From Bursaphelenchus xylophilus (taxonomy: Eukaryota > Nematoda > Chromadorea > Rhabditida > Aphelenchoididae), in assembly GCA_904066235.2 (NCBI GenBank), contig CAJFCV020000004.1, positions 9,486,001-9,550,000 on the forward strand: 64,000 nt of DNA, written 5' to 3'. Under the pieces are notes generated by a model, which saw only the letters and a program-made list of their open reading frames with translations, was not told where the DNA came from and made no database searches. Numbering within the stretch: the first letter of the stretch is position 1; each line of letters opens with the position of its first letter. The position numbers were made by a program, and so were the translations under genes. Shown here one piece after another: positions 11,001-21,745 of this stretch.

Positions 11001-13748
11001 AATCGCTGCGAAGCATATAGCGGCGTCTGGTGGGGTTGTCAGGTTGGATGTGATAAAGAGTGCCGCTTCTTATAATGGACTGGAGTCATGGTTAGACACA
11101 CGATCGTCACAACAACCACAATCTCAAAGCTCCGCTCAAGTTTATGCTACAACTTCTGAAATTATGAGTCCGGCCGGGACTTTTAGTCAGGTAAGTTTTT
11201 TGGATATTAACCCTTTCCGGACGAGCGGGCACGTCCTGGTAAAATTGAAAGAGGGTACCCTAACTAGTAACGGCATAACAGTGGTTCAGCCCATTGAAGC
11301 GTTTGGGACTTACGGCAAAAAATGCACTAAAAAGTACCCACCTTTGACATCACTTTTGAAATTTTTGTGACAAGCTGTAGATCGGAAAGTACCCTTAGAT
11401 TAATTTCGAGGAGTCCTACTACAGTGACATCCAAGAACTGTCCAAATCGGACAACTGTAGGATTTGTTACCGACTTTTGAAAATTGAATTCTTAATTTCG
11501 TCAATTTTTGACCCCCTCTTGAAATAAGTCTTAAAAAATTTTTTGCTACCAGCTGTAAATAAGAAACCGCCCTTAAATTAAAGTCTAGAAGTCCTTCTAC
11601 TGTTACATCCAAGAAATGTTCAAATCAGACCACGGTTGATTATGGCGCAAGATATACTAGATTTTTAAGTCGAAAATTGACGAAATTAAGAATTCAATTT
11701 TCAAAAGTCGATAACAAATCCTATTATGGTCCGATTTGGACAGTTTCTTGGATGTAACAGTAGTAGGACTCCTCGAATTTAATCTTGGGGTACTTTCGGA
11801 TCTACAGCTTGTCACAAAAATTTCAAAAGTGGTGTCAAATGGGGGTACTTTTTAGGACATTTTTTGTCATAAGTCCCAAATAACGCTTCGATGCGCTGAA
11901 TCACTGTTATGTCGTTACTCAGTAAGGCATCCTCTTTTGTTTTTACCCCTGACTCTCCGGAAAGGGTTAATTTACAGCTGGGTCTCGTTCCTTGAGTATT
12001 GTGTTTTTTTAGAACTCATTGCCATCACAGTCATCTCAACGCCTTCCCGAACGTTTTCGACCGGTCGCTATTCGTCCGCCGGTTGTGAAACCCCCATATC
12101 ACCACCAAACACAACCAGACCATCAGCTGAATGGACAAGGAGATCATGCGTTTGTAAGAAGGGGATCTGTTGGGTCACTGAAAGTCATGCAAAATGAAGT
12201 CAGACTCCCTCCAATGGCTGAATCCGGCAGAAGATCGGCTCCGATATTTGAAAGACCAGAAGATCTGGATCGGAAACCATCTCTGGGTAGGATAATATAA
12301 TTTTTTAGTTATGAATTTTTTTTCTGAGTTTAGGCTACATTCCCCTGACAAATGGGACGTCCAGATTGGTCCACCGGCAACCGGCACCGGTGAATGATAT
12401 AGTTCGAAGTCATGAAGCATGCCTGAACGAGCTGAATAGAGAGTTCGAAAAGAGGATCTCTTTAAATTCTATGCCTCACTCCAGAAAGTTGTATCCTCAA
12501 AACAAAAATGATGATGATTTTGTACGACAAGTTGATCTTCTTCAAGAACAGGCTAATCGCCTTGTTTATGATGAGTCTCATGACCAGTAAGAGAGCAATT
12601 TTATAGATGTTATACTTGATATAATTTTTTGTTTTTTTTTGTTGTTTAATTGGTTTTAATGACGATTTTTCAGTGCTCAACGTGGATTCCAAGAATTCCA
12701 GCCACGAAAACAAAGCCTCAAGGAAAACCGAGCCATCCATGAACAGGACCGCGTGCTTTATGAACTCGAGGACAATGTAAATAATGTTAAATATCCCGAG
12801 AACGAACCGAGGGTCCAGGTATTGGGCGCTAGCGAAGTGTATAACGACCCTCGACAAAGGAGGTTAAACCAGATCAACGAATCTCAGAACTCGCAAAACA
12901 GTAATTCAGTAGGTTTTATATTATTATTTTTTTGAATTTTATTACTTATAGTGATCGGTACTGGGATTTGACCGGTCAGCCCAAGAGCCTTGGCCCAGTA
13001 TAATGGGTAAAATTTCATAAAAATTTTACGTTTTCAAACTTTTCAGTTTTGTTGAAGAACAAGCACTTCAAGTCCCAATCAAACTTTTATGTCATTAGTT
13101 TTTCATATACAGCGGTTAAAACGACAATCAACAGATCGTATTTTGGGTAATGTAAATCATCAAAACCATAAATAAAACATGTAACTTTTACACCCCTAAT
13201 TTTTCATATACAGTGACGGACCTGATCCAATGGCAAAAAACGTGCCAATTTGCATCCGGGAAGTATCAAAAAATGTAGCAAAATACCTCCCTCTCCAAGT
13301 GAAAAAACTCCGATTTCAAAGCACGCTCGATCTTTTTGTGAGGGACGGCGAAAAACTCCTTCAAAACGGAGTTTTTTCACTTGGAGAGGGAGGTATTTTG
13401 CCACATTTTTTGATACTTCCTGGATGCAAAATGATACGTTTTTTGCCATTTGATCAGGTCCGTCGCTGTATAAGAAAAATTAGGGGTATAAAATTTACAT
13501 GTTTTATTTTTGGTTTTGTTGATTTACATTACCCAAAATACGATCTGTTAAATATCGTTTTAACCGCTTGGACGGTAAAATTCCAATGCTTAATTATTCA
13601 TGTGTAATATTTATTTTTTCAGAGAGATGGGTCTCAATTGGACTTCCAGGACAAGATGAGATTATTCGCCGCCCAATTAGGCGAGGCCGATCTCCGCTCC
13701 AAATTCAAGGCTTCTTCGGCCGAAAGGGAGATCGAGGAATCTTCGTAA
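5078..13748 (+). CDS. afd-1: Afadin/canoe homologue (RA-RA-DIL-PDZ)
   Basis: Afadin links nectin/cadherin junctions to actin and binds Ras-type GTPases through its RA domains. Exons: 5078-5170, 5239-5553, 5934-6012, 6523-6839, 7013-7103, 7818-7897, 8055-8160, 8728-8897, 8963-9338, 9945-10352, 10595-11190, 12013-12286, 12334-12586, 12674-12908, 13623-13748. All phases close, giving 1172 aa. The N-terminus (RERLRSLIRQWNENRLDLF) and first RA domain (about residues 32-130, with KCIRVSSSATTRTVIDALVE) match afadin closely. The TFTRTISNPEVVMKR linker is followed by a second RA domain (about 190-275). The DIL domain starts near residue 360 (exons 8-10; LIIQLFSHIFYTVNMYAFN is typical). The PDZ domain is at about 747-832, with GLGLSIVAAQG as its carboxylate-binding loop. 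The tail is helical and polar. No FHA domain appears between the second RA domain and DIL. Most long introns hold fold-back elements. Confidence 0.95.
6037..6488. repeat. Dispersed fold-back element, family II, full copy
   Basis: Lies in afadin intron 3. Both ends carry the same inverted terminal sequence (acaagggaagtaccccaagt on the left, its complement on the right), followed by a block of the type GACGCTCAGATTTT. Inside are the family's marker blocks: tgcaaagcgcgagcta, gagagagcacgct, gtagaaataggc. Related copies occur near 20.5, 24.1, 24.5, 44.0, 52.5, 55.5, 58.3 and 62.5 kb. Confidence 0.8.
7169..7672. repeat. Palindromic element, family V, copy 1
   Basis: Fold-back element in afadin intron 5. 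Its ends read cgattggggaaaaggacgat and the reverse complement of ggtttccccaatcgtcccgt. The arms include aggataattgagggtgctga and a ccttaagtagtactgtaaa block, both repeated in reverse. A second copy lies in intron 9 of the same gene. Confidence 0.8.
8168..8690. repeat. Outer palindrome enclosing a family I MITE
   Basis: Arms 8168-8304 and 8553-8690 are reverse complements with scattered mismatches (markers: cgttcagtcgccgtc, gagcgaaagtgataagaaat). They enclose the family I MITE at 8305-8552 exactly at the axis, with a TA on each side. All lies in afadin intron 7. Confidence 0.85.
8305..8552. repeat. Palindromic MITE, family I, copy 2
   Basis: Starts CAGTGACGGACCTGATCCA and ends with the near-complement. 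TA lies at 8303-8304 and 8553-8554. It sits at the centre of the larger palindrome 8168-8690. Confidence 0.9.
9354..9941. repeat. Palindromic element, family V, copy 2, flanked by about 48-bp direct repeats
   Basis: In afadin intron 9. The fold-back core, 9405-9893, matches the element at 7169-7672. It is bracketed by imperfect direct repeats of about 48 bp (9354-9401 and 9894-9941; markers gtcataaga.aaaagttga and tttactttgcatatttt). The right copy runs into the functional acceptor tttcag that ends at 9944; the left copy lacks the cag. Confidence 0.8.
10369..10565. repeat. Short fold-back element, possibly mariner-derived
   Basis: In afadin intron 10. The arms are imperfect reverse complements (markers: attgctttgttt, ttggcaaatgg, atttgat.cagc). 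The left end ttaggtcgtccagaaagttc resembles mariner-type ends, but I infer this from memory of the family's general appearance and it needs a search. Confidence 0.55.
11207..11970. repeat. piggyBac-like MITE with TTAA target site
   Basis: In afadin intron 11. It begins TTAACCCTTTCCGGA and ends with the complement GGAAAGGGTTAA, so TTAA flanks both ends. The arms (about 330 bp each) are imperfect reverse complements; markers are aattgaattcttaatttcgtc and gacaagctgtagatc. No transposase frame is present. A TTAA target with CCC-starting ends is the known habit of piggyBac elements. Confidence 0.75.
13111..13572. repeat. Outer palindrome enclosing a family I MITE
   Basis: Arms 13111-13210 and 13469-13572 are reverse complements (markers: cagcggttaaaacga at the end, cagatcgtattttgggtaat inside). 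The family I MITE 13211-13468 occupies the axis. It lies in afadin intron 14. Confidence 0.85.
13211..13468. repeat. Palindromic MITE, family I, copy 3
   Basis: Starts cagtgacggacctgatccaa, ends with the near-complement, and has TA at 13209-13210 and 13469-13470. It sits at the centre of the 13111-13572 palindrome. Confidence 0.9.
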
Positions 13749-14005
13749 ATAGTACTGTAACTTTTTTATTACTCTCACGGTCTAATGTTATCACTTAACA
13801 TATCTGTTGTATAAACTGTTACTTTTGATCAAGAGTGGAGCTCTGAGATCTGGCATTTTTTTGATCAAAAGATGATCAAGAAAATTGATGAATAATAATA
13901 TGTTTATTGCAATTCCTGTTGATAAGATCAATCATCGGCTTAACTGAGTGATTCCAAAGATAAATACAACACAATAGATACGCAAACATTGGTCAATGTG
14001 GATTC

Positions 14006-17000
14006 TCAGCCCACATTCACCAATGTTTGCCGAACTGCGCCCTGGATTAGACGCTCCGCGTAACCTTCGTCCAATTTGAAGTAGGTTTGGACTTGGATAT
14101 ACCTTTCGTGGATGCTCAATCTGAAAAAAAAAATGTGATTTTTTATTTTTTATTTCCATTTTTTTCGAAAATCGAAAAGTTCCACATGGGCCACCAAAAG
14201 ATTTTTTTTTGAAATTTTTTAAATTAATACTGCTAAAAAATTATTTTTAAAGTTTTTTTTCAGGCCATTTGCACCAATGGCACATGAGGTACCCCAAAAA
14301 TAAAAAAAAATCCATTTTTTCTGCATTATAATTCATTGCAGAACAACTTACTTTGGGCTTTTCAGCACCACCCCTCTCATGGTTGGCATGACCAATCCCA
14401 TTTGTAGGATTTCCGTCAACAATTTCTCCAAGAATTCGGCTCCAAACAGTCCGAGATCTCCGAAAACGGCCTGATCAACGTCCGCCACTTTGCTGTCGAT
14501 TAATTTGAAGTCCAAGTTTTCGATCGATGCATTCCCAACAATCCGCATCTTGTCGATCCATAAATTCACATTGGCCGTTAGGGTCGTGTCGGATTGGATG
14601 ACCTAAAAAAATTTTTTTTAAATTTGGCCAAAATTTGGCGTGAGCTTTGATTACAATTTTCTAAGGCGTTTGCGAATTTTTTTGCTTCTGTTTTACAAGA
14701 ATTTTTTCAAAAAAAGGAGATCTTTGGTAAAAAAAAAATTTCAGGAGAAGAGTATTCCAAGTACGACGCTCAGATTTGCGCTAAATTTTTGGCACATGCC
14801 GGATTTTAGTCGTTTATCAATCAATTTTTTTTTCTATTTTTTCTTTTTTTTTTGATTCTAAAGTCTCAAATTTTCAAATTTTAAATTTCCCGCCAAGAAT
14901 TTATCTCTTTGGCATTCTGTCTTATGCCTACAGACGGCTTCTAAAGGAGCTGCCAATCATCCTCTGAAAGTTCCAGCTAACAATTTTCAGCGGCAGCTGA
15001 GATATTCGACGTCCTGTGTAGCCGAGAGAGTACACAAAAAATTTCTGGTCATCTTGAACTCTTTTGCGCAACGTTTCAAACTATACCACTTTCAACACAA
15101 CACCGATTTTTTCCTCACCTGAACCTTGACTTGCGACGAATTCGACGGCCTCACATACATATTCATCCTGCCATGCAGTCGAAACCTTGCTCGATTCTCC
15201 ACAAACACCAAGATTGGCGCTTTCTTGGCGGAGAATTTGACTTCCACTTCTCTGTTGGGGTACTCTTCGCCTAACGCGCCCAAATATTCGCCAATGCAAA
15301 ATCCCTCCGGGCAGGTTGTGTGGAGAACTTCTTTCAGTTGAGTGGAGGACTCTGGACCCACCGTCACGTCCATGTAGCGTTGTTTGTAGGCGTGGTAGAG
15401 CATGGAGTTGGCGATGTAGTCCGTACCGAAGAATTCGACCATATGAACGCCTGAAAAAAGGTCTTGTAAACGGTTGTGTTTTCTAAAGAAACAATTTTTT
15501 CCAAAGTCATCAAAATTCGCTAATGGCAACAAGCTGATTTTAGCTAAATCTTGGCTGTAAAATATCGGCTGTCAGAGGTCCCAGCAATTTTTAAGCCTCC
15601 TAATTAAATAAACTCACCATGAGGAGGCGGGATATTCACCGTTGGCGGGAAGAATGGCGTTCCACCGAGACCTTTACTATAAACAAATCATCATAAAAAA
15701 CAAATCTTACGCCAACTTACGATGAAATTTCTCCCTTGTTCTTCATCAACACCGTTCCCTGGCTAACGAATGGAGCGCTCAACAAGGAGAAGTCGAGCAC
15801 CAGATTTTTCTCTCTCAAGTTGTTGACGAAATTCAACAACGACAAGTTCCGTTGGCCCTTCTGCTGAAAGCTGGCCAACGGACGAGCCTCGGAGAGGCCA
15901 AAGGTTTGGCCAATGATGTCCAAGTTGTCTTCGTTGATTCGTATCTTCAACGGCATTGTGGAGAGGATGCCGTTCATGTCGCGGTTGATGACATTTTCAA
16001 TCATTTGGCACATGCGCTGCTCGACCATTGGCTTGAAGTTGGCGATGAGAAAGGCTGAAAAGTGATGACAATGAAAGGAAAAATTCGTTGACAGATAAGC
16101 ATATTTGAAGAATTCAAGTATACAAAACGATTTTTGAGGCCTCAAAAGCTAGTTTTAGGCCAGGTATCAAAAAAGTGTAGCAAAATGCCTCCCTCTACAA
16201 CTAAAACACTCCGTTTGAAGGCGCGCTCCTCGCAAACAGAGCGGGCGCGCTTTTGAAATCGGAGTTTTTTTCACTTGGGGGGGGAGGTATTTTGCCACAT
16301 TTTTGATACTTCCCGGATGCAAAATGGTACGTTTTTTGCCCCTGGATAAGGTCACTAAAATTGATTTTTCGGTCCCTTACGGTTATAAGATTTTTTTGCT
16401 GCAACAAATCCACATTATTTTCCCGACAGGCCGACATTTTTATCTTCTATTTTTGCCAAAAAATCACAAGCTCATTTTCAACACCACTGACCTTTAAACG
16501 AGTTGATGAAGAAGTCGGTGATGACCCCAGTATTCCGCACATTCAGATCCACGTATCCGATCTGCGAGTTGCAGTAGGCCGATTGGACTTGCGGTGCTCC
16601 CGTCGCGGTTCTTCACTATGCAAATAAATCGTCTAAGTTTGCAAAAGAGTGAATTGTGAAGCCTTTCAGGGTATTCTCAAACTCACCTCAGCATTCGCAC
16701 CGAGATTGTCAAAGAAATATGGCCCAGGAGGGTCTCGAATTCGCCGGAGATTGGAACTGAAGGCAGGAGGAGCGCTCCATTCAGACGGGCGTCAAAATTG
16801 CCGGCGGCACTGAAATGACAAGTTCAGAACTCGTTTTACAGGGGAAGTACCCCAAGTGCGACGCTCAGATTTTGATGAAACTTGGCACAAATTTAAAATA
16901 TTTTTTTCGAAACTATATGCGAGAATTCTAGCATAACTCTCCCCCTTTTTGAAGACTCCCCCTTGAATGAACCCTCCCCCTTTTTGAACACTTCCCCTCA

Positions 17001-18012
17001 TTTTGAAAATTGAAAAACAGTTGTGACCTCTTATACGATGAAATTTTTTTTCAATCTTATACTTTTTTTTCATTTTTCAATTTGAAAAAATTTTCATCGT
17101 ATAAGATGTCACACCTCATTTTTCTCAATTTGAAAAAAATTTTCATCGTATAACATGCCACACCTCGCTTTTTCAATTTGAAAAAAAATTTCTATCGTAT
17201 AACATGTCACACCTCGTTTTTTCAATTTTCAAAATGGGGGAGTGTTCAAAAAAGGGGAGAGTTCAGATTTTTTGGCGAAAAACAAAAAAGAGGGAGAGTT
17301 CAGCCTTTTTTGGGGGAGAGTTCAAAAAGGGGGAGAGTTCAGATTGAGGAAAAGTTCAGAAAAGAAGGAGAGTTCTGCCGCAACGGTTCATGCCCGACGT
17401 GTGCGCAAAATTTAAAGAAAATCTGAGCGTTGCACTTGGGGTACTGCAGCATAGCCCTTGTTAGGTAACTCGAAAAAAATTCATGCTGTCAAAAAGTTGT
17501 CAAGTTTTTACCGTAAATGCATTTTCGACATGGTCCAAGTGAACGCATCCGGACCCACCAAATCTAGCGAGTATTCTACGGGCGGCCAATACTTTGAGAC
17601 ATAGGCGTTGTAGATTGACACCTAAGAACATGACCGAATAAGGCAAAAATGGCTGTAACGTACTTGTCCCGCTTCGATGGTCTCCGTAATTGTTGGGAGA
17701 TTGATTTTGAGGACCTCATCGTTCACAACTTTCATCCCGATCTCGCGGAGATACGCCAGTCCGGTGGGCATTAGCCGAAGGTAAATCCCAGGGTTTGCGG
17801 GATTCGTGTTTTGCTGGAAATAGGATTTTGGAGGGGAAAAAATATTTTTTGCACTTTCTTTATTACAGAAGAGACCCTTTGATGACAAAAGAAAGGTAAG
17901 TTCAACTCACAAAAAGCAACGGCGAAACGTCATTGGCAGGATTCGGCGTCTGCGAGATCACGTGGGATATCAATAAAAGAGCGAAGAATGACCGACATAT
18001 TATGTCGGGCAT
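14006..18012 (-). CDS. Secreted BPI/LBP/PLTP-family lipid-binding protein
   Basis: Exons from 5' to 3' on the minus strand: 18012-17911, 17813-17664, 17621-17512, 16809-16687, 16610-16492, 16054-15721, 15676-15618, 15450-15119, 14602-14352, 14120-14006; 564 aa, all phases consistent. Residues 1 to about 20 form a signal peptide. Then comes the BPI N-barrel, whose opening (NPGIYLRLMPTGLAYLREIG) is characteristic. The disulphide pair known from human BPI is present (Cys in QSAYCNSQIG, about residue 175, and in EQRMCQMIEN, about 217). A proline-rich centre (GTPFFPPTVNIPPPPHG-like) links to the C-barrel. Such proteins bind lipids in extracellular fluid; nematode NRF-5 belongs here, but orthology to it is untested. 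An AATAAA signal on this strand is at 13903-13908. The gene is convergent with afadin (257 bp between the stops). Introns 3, 5 and 8 carry repeats. Confidence 0.92.
14745..15070. repeat. Dispersed repeat, family VI
   Basis: In intron 8 of the BPI-type gene. Shares long blocks (gcacatgccgga.tttagtcg, tttggcattctg.tttatgcc, ctgaaagtt.cagct, gcggcagctgagatattc) with 43020-43320 and, more distantly, 45030-45380. It also carries the GACGCTCAGATTT block found in family II. Confidence 0.7.
16163..16356. repeat. Palindromic MITE, family I, copy 4 (truncated on the left)
   Basis: In intron 5 of the BPI-type gene. The central arms match the other copies. The outer left block (from cagtgacgg to gcatccggg) is missing, and the right end is diverged (ggataaggtcac), so this copy is damaged. 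Confidence 0.8.
16840..17445. repeat. Composite element bounded by family II ends
   Basis: In intron 3 of the BPI-type gene. Left end aggggaagtaccccaagtgc and right end gcacttggggtact are family II termini. Inside are a CT-rich arm (actctcccccttttt) and its complement (gggggagagttcaaaaa), which form a second fold-back around the tandem repeats at 17070-17235. Confidence 0.7.
17070..17235. repeat. Tandem repeat, about 53-bp unit, three copies
   Basis: Units contain tttttcaatttgaaaaaa, then atcgtataa.atg.cacacct. Three clear copies plus a degenerate one upstream. They lie at the centre of the composite element 16840-17445. Confidence 0.75.
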
Positions 18013-18394
18013 TGTTCGGCTGAAAAAATGTTATATTGCGGATTGTAATGTGTTGTTGTAGGAGTAGATAATCAAGTCGTAATATCAAAAAAAAAAATAA
18101 ATAAAAAAATAAATAAATAAAAAAGTTTACAAGGTACTAGGCCGCGTCTGATATCATCAATGTTACCATATAAATCTCAAAACCCCGTTGTATTATTTCA
18201 AAAAGTTGTACGAACATAACTTTGCAATTATCATGTCATCATGTCTCAACAAGGGGAATATAGGAGGCACAAAGTGAGATAGGGCGAACTTGTGCGTAAA
18301 ATTTAAAGGACAAGTATTGGTCCTCCAGAAAAGTCAGAGCCAACCAAAGTTTTTAACTCGCAAGTGGCAAAATCTCCTTCCAAAAAGTCATACT

Positions 18395-18512
18395 AGCCTT
18401 TTCGGAAAGTCGTCGGACTGAAATCGGGCAACCTTGCGCAGGGCGACTTTTTTCGCACAGTAAAAACGCCAAAAATCAGTCCGGCGACTTTCCGAAAGGA
18501 CTAGTATTCCAA
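18395..18512. repeat. Fold-back element, family IV
   Basis: Ends are tcggaaagtcgtcggactga and the complement tcagtccggcgactttccga. The core contains cgcacagt...aaacgccaaaaatcag. Other copies: 29640-29748, 39223-39420, and a half copy at 19600-19680. Confidence 0.75.
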
Positions 18513-20330
18513 GTTCGACGCTTAGATTTTGACGAGCTTGTCATAAATTTAGACCAACTTTTTGTATGACGTATGGAAGTTTGAGCCAGGTTAGGCCGAA
18601 ATTCGGGAAAAATGTGGCATTCTTTTCGTTCATGAAAAGCTCAATGCCTAGTGGGAAGGGTACTACTATGGTTTTTACCGTAGTACTTTAGGGATATTAT
18701 TCTCACAAAAAAAGGCCCCGCACAAATTTTAGGACATACCATGGCACTTGCCGAATATTAGAACACACCATGACAAATTTACACGGCATTTACCATGGTA
18801 TAATCTAAAATGATTTTTTACTCCCTTGGCCGCAAAGATTGTTCAATATCTCGGCTGTTTCTGCAAAGCGCGAGCTAAAATTTTCAGAAATTTATATGTG
18901 GCCTATCCTGAAGGCGTGTTCAAAATTTAAAGAAAATCAAACAGCTAAAAAATGCCAAATAATGGCTGTTATTACAAATCCAACCTCAAAAACATCGTTT
19001 TGGCTCGTTTGAAGATTTGCACAAAACACTCTGTAAAATTTTGACGAAAGAAAGGGAATTGGAACAAAGTGAAAAAACAAAAAGTGGCTGTAAAAGAAAA
19101 GGAGATGAAGAAGTTCTTTTCGGATTAGATGGAAAAAAAGACGGGATCCATCAACGGGGGGTTCTGGGTGGAGAGTGCGCCTTCCTTCTCCTACTGACCT
19201 TAATCAAGCAGAAAGTTGAGAGTGTCATAATGAATCCTGAAATGTAAATTTTCGGGAGTAAATATTTGATAATTTTTAGGGATTTTTTAGTAATGAAAAT
19301 TTTTTAAAAAATGAGAAAAAAGTAAAAGGGAAAAAATTTCCAAAACGCTTGGATTTTGAAAATTCGACAAAATTTGTTTATAAAATTAATTTTTTTTAGG
19401 TTTCTTGATGCAAGTTGAGATTCAAGTTTTTAAAGAAAAAAAATTTTTAGCTGGCGCTTTCCAGAACCAACCAAAGTTTTTAATCCCAAAATTGGCAAAA
19501 ATCCCCCTCCGAAGAGTCATCATCGAATCCTCATTTCACTGTCAGAAAACAAAATTTTTCTTTCCACTATGCCATTTATTGTTTTGCACACTTTTTTCGG
19601 CTGTCGCTCGCACTCATTTTTTCGCACAGTGCAAGCGGCAAAAATTAGTCCAGCGACTTTCCGGAAGGTCTAGCACTGCAAAAATCCTCTCAATCACACT
19701 TTTTTGCAAAGCTTGACAAGTACGATGCTCGGATTTTTCAAAATTAGAATTGCATTTTTCCAAGAAAAACGCGGGGTTATTACCCTGCCTGGAATCTTTT
19801 TGGAAAGCGCCAGAGATTTTTGGGTCCAAATTTGCAAAGAATTCACACTTTTTTGCGAATTCATGTTTACAGAAGATGTTCTGATACCTCTGCTTGCAAA
19901 GCACGAGCTAAAACTTGGAAGAATTCGTATGCCGGCTATGTTGCAAAATTTTGAGTCTTACCGCCCAATTTCAAAGTCTCCCCTATAAAACTGCTCCAAC
20001 AGCTACATCAAGCCCAAAACTCTTCGAAAAAAACAAGTATAATATAAAAATGGAAAATTAAGGTTGTTGAGAAAAACAACGTCAACCCTGTTTGTGCTCC
20101 TCCATCTCTTTAATCCCATATTGAGGGATTTGTTCGCCGAAATCCCCGCCTCTTTGACAATAAGCGCGAGGAGTTTTTGATGGCGGAGAAAAAAGTTTTC
20201 TGGTTAAAGTGCTTGTTACTCAACGACTTTCTGGATTGTGTGTGAACTTGTGATTCGATCTCTGCAACCGAGATTTCGCTCTTTGATTGAATGGAAGGAG
20301 TGATCTCAAGCTTGTTGTTTGAAAGAATAC

Positions 20331-20973
20331 GAGACGTAAAAGACATGTTGAAACGGCAAATTTTTGCCAAAAGCAAGAAGATAGGATTGAATGAAAATTG
20401 GATTTATCAATGAAGGCTGTCATTCGCTACGAAACTGTCCAGATTTATTGCCCGCGCTTTGCAGAAACCAACGACATTTTTTGCCGGAAAACTTCGGAGA
20501 CTCGAGGAAATTCAAAATTGAGGGGCTCAAAGTGCGACGCTCGGATTCTCTTCAAATTTGGAATACTTTATCTACCCGCTTCACATTTCAATTCCTGAAA
20601 ATTTTATCTATCGCTTTGCAGGCACAGCCAAAATATTCAACGATTTTCTCGGTTGTAAATATCGTTGAATATCCCGGCTGTGCCTACAAAGCGACAGATA
20701 AAACTTTCAGGAATTGATAAGTAAAGCAGGTAGATAAAGTATTCCAAATTTGGAGAAAATCCGAGCGTCGCACTTTGAGACTTTCAATTCTGAATTTCCT
20801 CGGGTCTCCGAAATTTCCCGGCTAAAAAATTTCGTTGGTTTCTGCAAAGCGCGGGCTAAAAATCTGGAATATTTAGTTGCAAATGACAGCCTTCATTGAT
20901 AAATCCAATTTTCATCCAATCCTATCTTCTTGCTTTTGGCAAAAAATTGCCGTTTCAACATGTCTTTTACGTC
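20331..20973. repeat. Palindrome of about 640 bp
   Basis: Arms 20331-20640 and 20650-20973 are reverse complements (markers: agacgtaaaagacatgttga, tttatcaatgaaggctgtca). The axis is near 20645. Near the axis the arms contain family II-like blocks (gtgcgacgctcgga, ctttgcaggcacagcc). Confidence 0.85.
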
Positions 20974-21399
20974 TTGGAGAAAATCCAAACGTCGCACTTT
21001 GAGACTTTAAATTCTGAATTTTATATAGTCTCCAAAACCTTACGGATAAAATTGTCATTGGTTTCTGCAAAGCGCGGGCTAAAAATTTCATGAATTCATA
21101 AATGACCCAAGCAGATAATTTTGATAAAGCCTTAGCGCCTCGCTTCGGGAACTGTCCCAATTAATTACCTCCCAAAAAATCAAGTTTAATTTATAAAGAT
21201 CATTCCAGAAATCGCCAGCCCTCCAAAATCCTCGCCTTCCTTATTTATGACATTGATCTCTACCTCAAACCCGCGCAAAAGGTAAGTCGCTCCCGTTTCC
21301 TTCGGCGTTGACAGATGACATTATGAGTTCCGTGAACGTTTCGAGAGGAAAGAGGACCGGTTGTTGCGTGAACTCGCCCGACCGACTTTTTTTTGGGAT

Positions 21400-21745
21400 C
21401 GGGTTGGAAATCTGACGACTAGGGCTCGAGACTTCGCAGCCTGCGGCTGCTCACGTCTCTCGGGGAGTCCTGCGCCCGGTTTCGTTGCTTTGCGCCCGGT
21501 ATTGCTGCTCTTCGCGCGATTTGGACATGTTCAACGTCCAAAACAACATAAACGCTCGCCAAAGCTTTGCCGACGGCCTCCGGCCGCGGCAGAAAAACGC
21601 TACGCGTTAGACTGAGCCTAGTAGAAACTTGTGTCGTTCGGAACGCTAAGCCGACTTTGTTTTAGATCGGGAATTTACCCAGATCGCTAAGCCCGGCTAA
21701 AGAGCCCGCCGGCATGAGGCGACGGCCTACGGCCGCCGCTAGACT
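21400..21745. other. GC-rich patch with short palindromes
   Basis: Base composition is clearly more GC-rich than its surroundings. It contains short self-complementary words such as cagcctgcggctg, ggcctccggccgcgg and cggcctacggccgccg. No reading frame in it matches anything I know. Confidence 0.45.

Noticed and set aside
17070..17235. Possible CRISPR-like array
   Set aside because: Units are adjacent tandem copies without unique spacers, in a eukaryotic intron.
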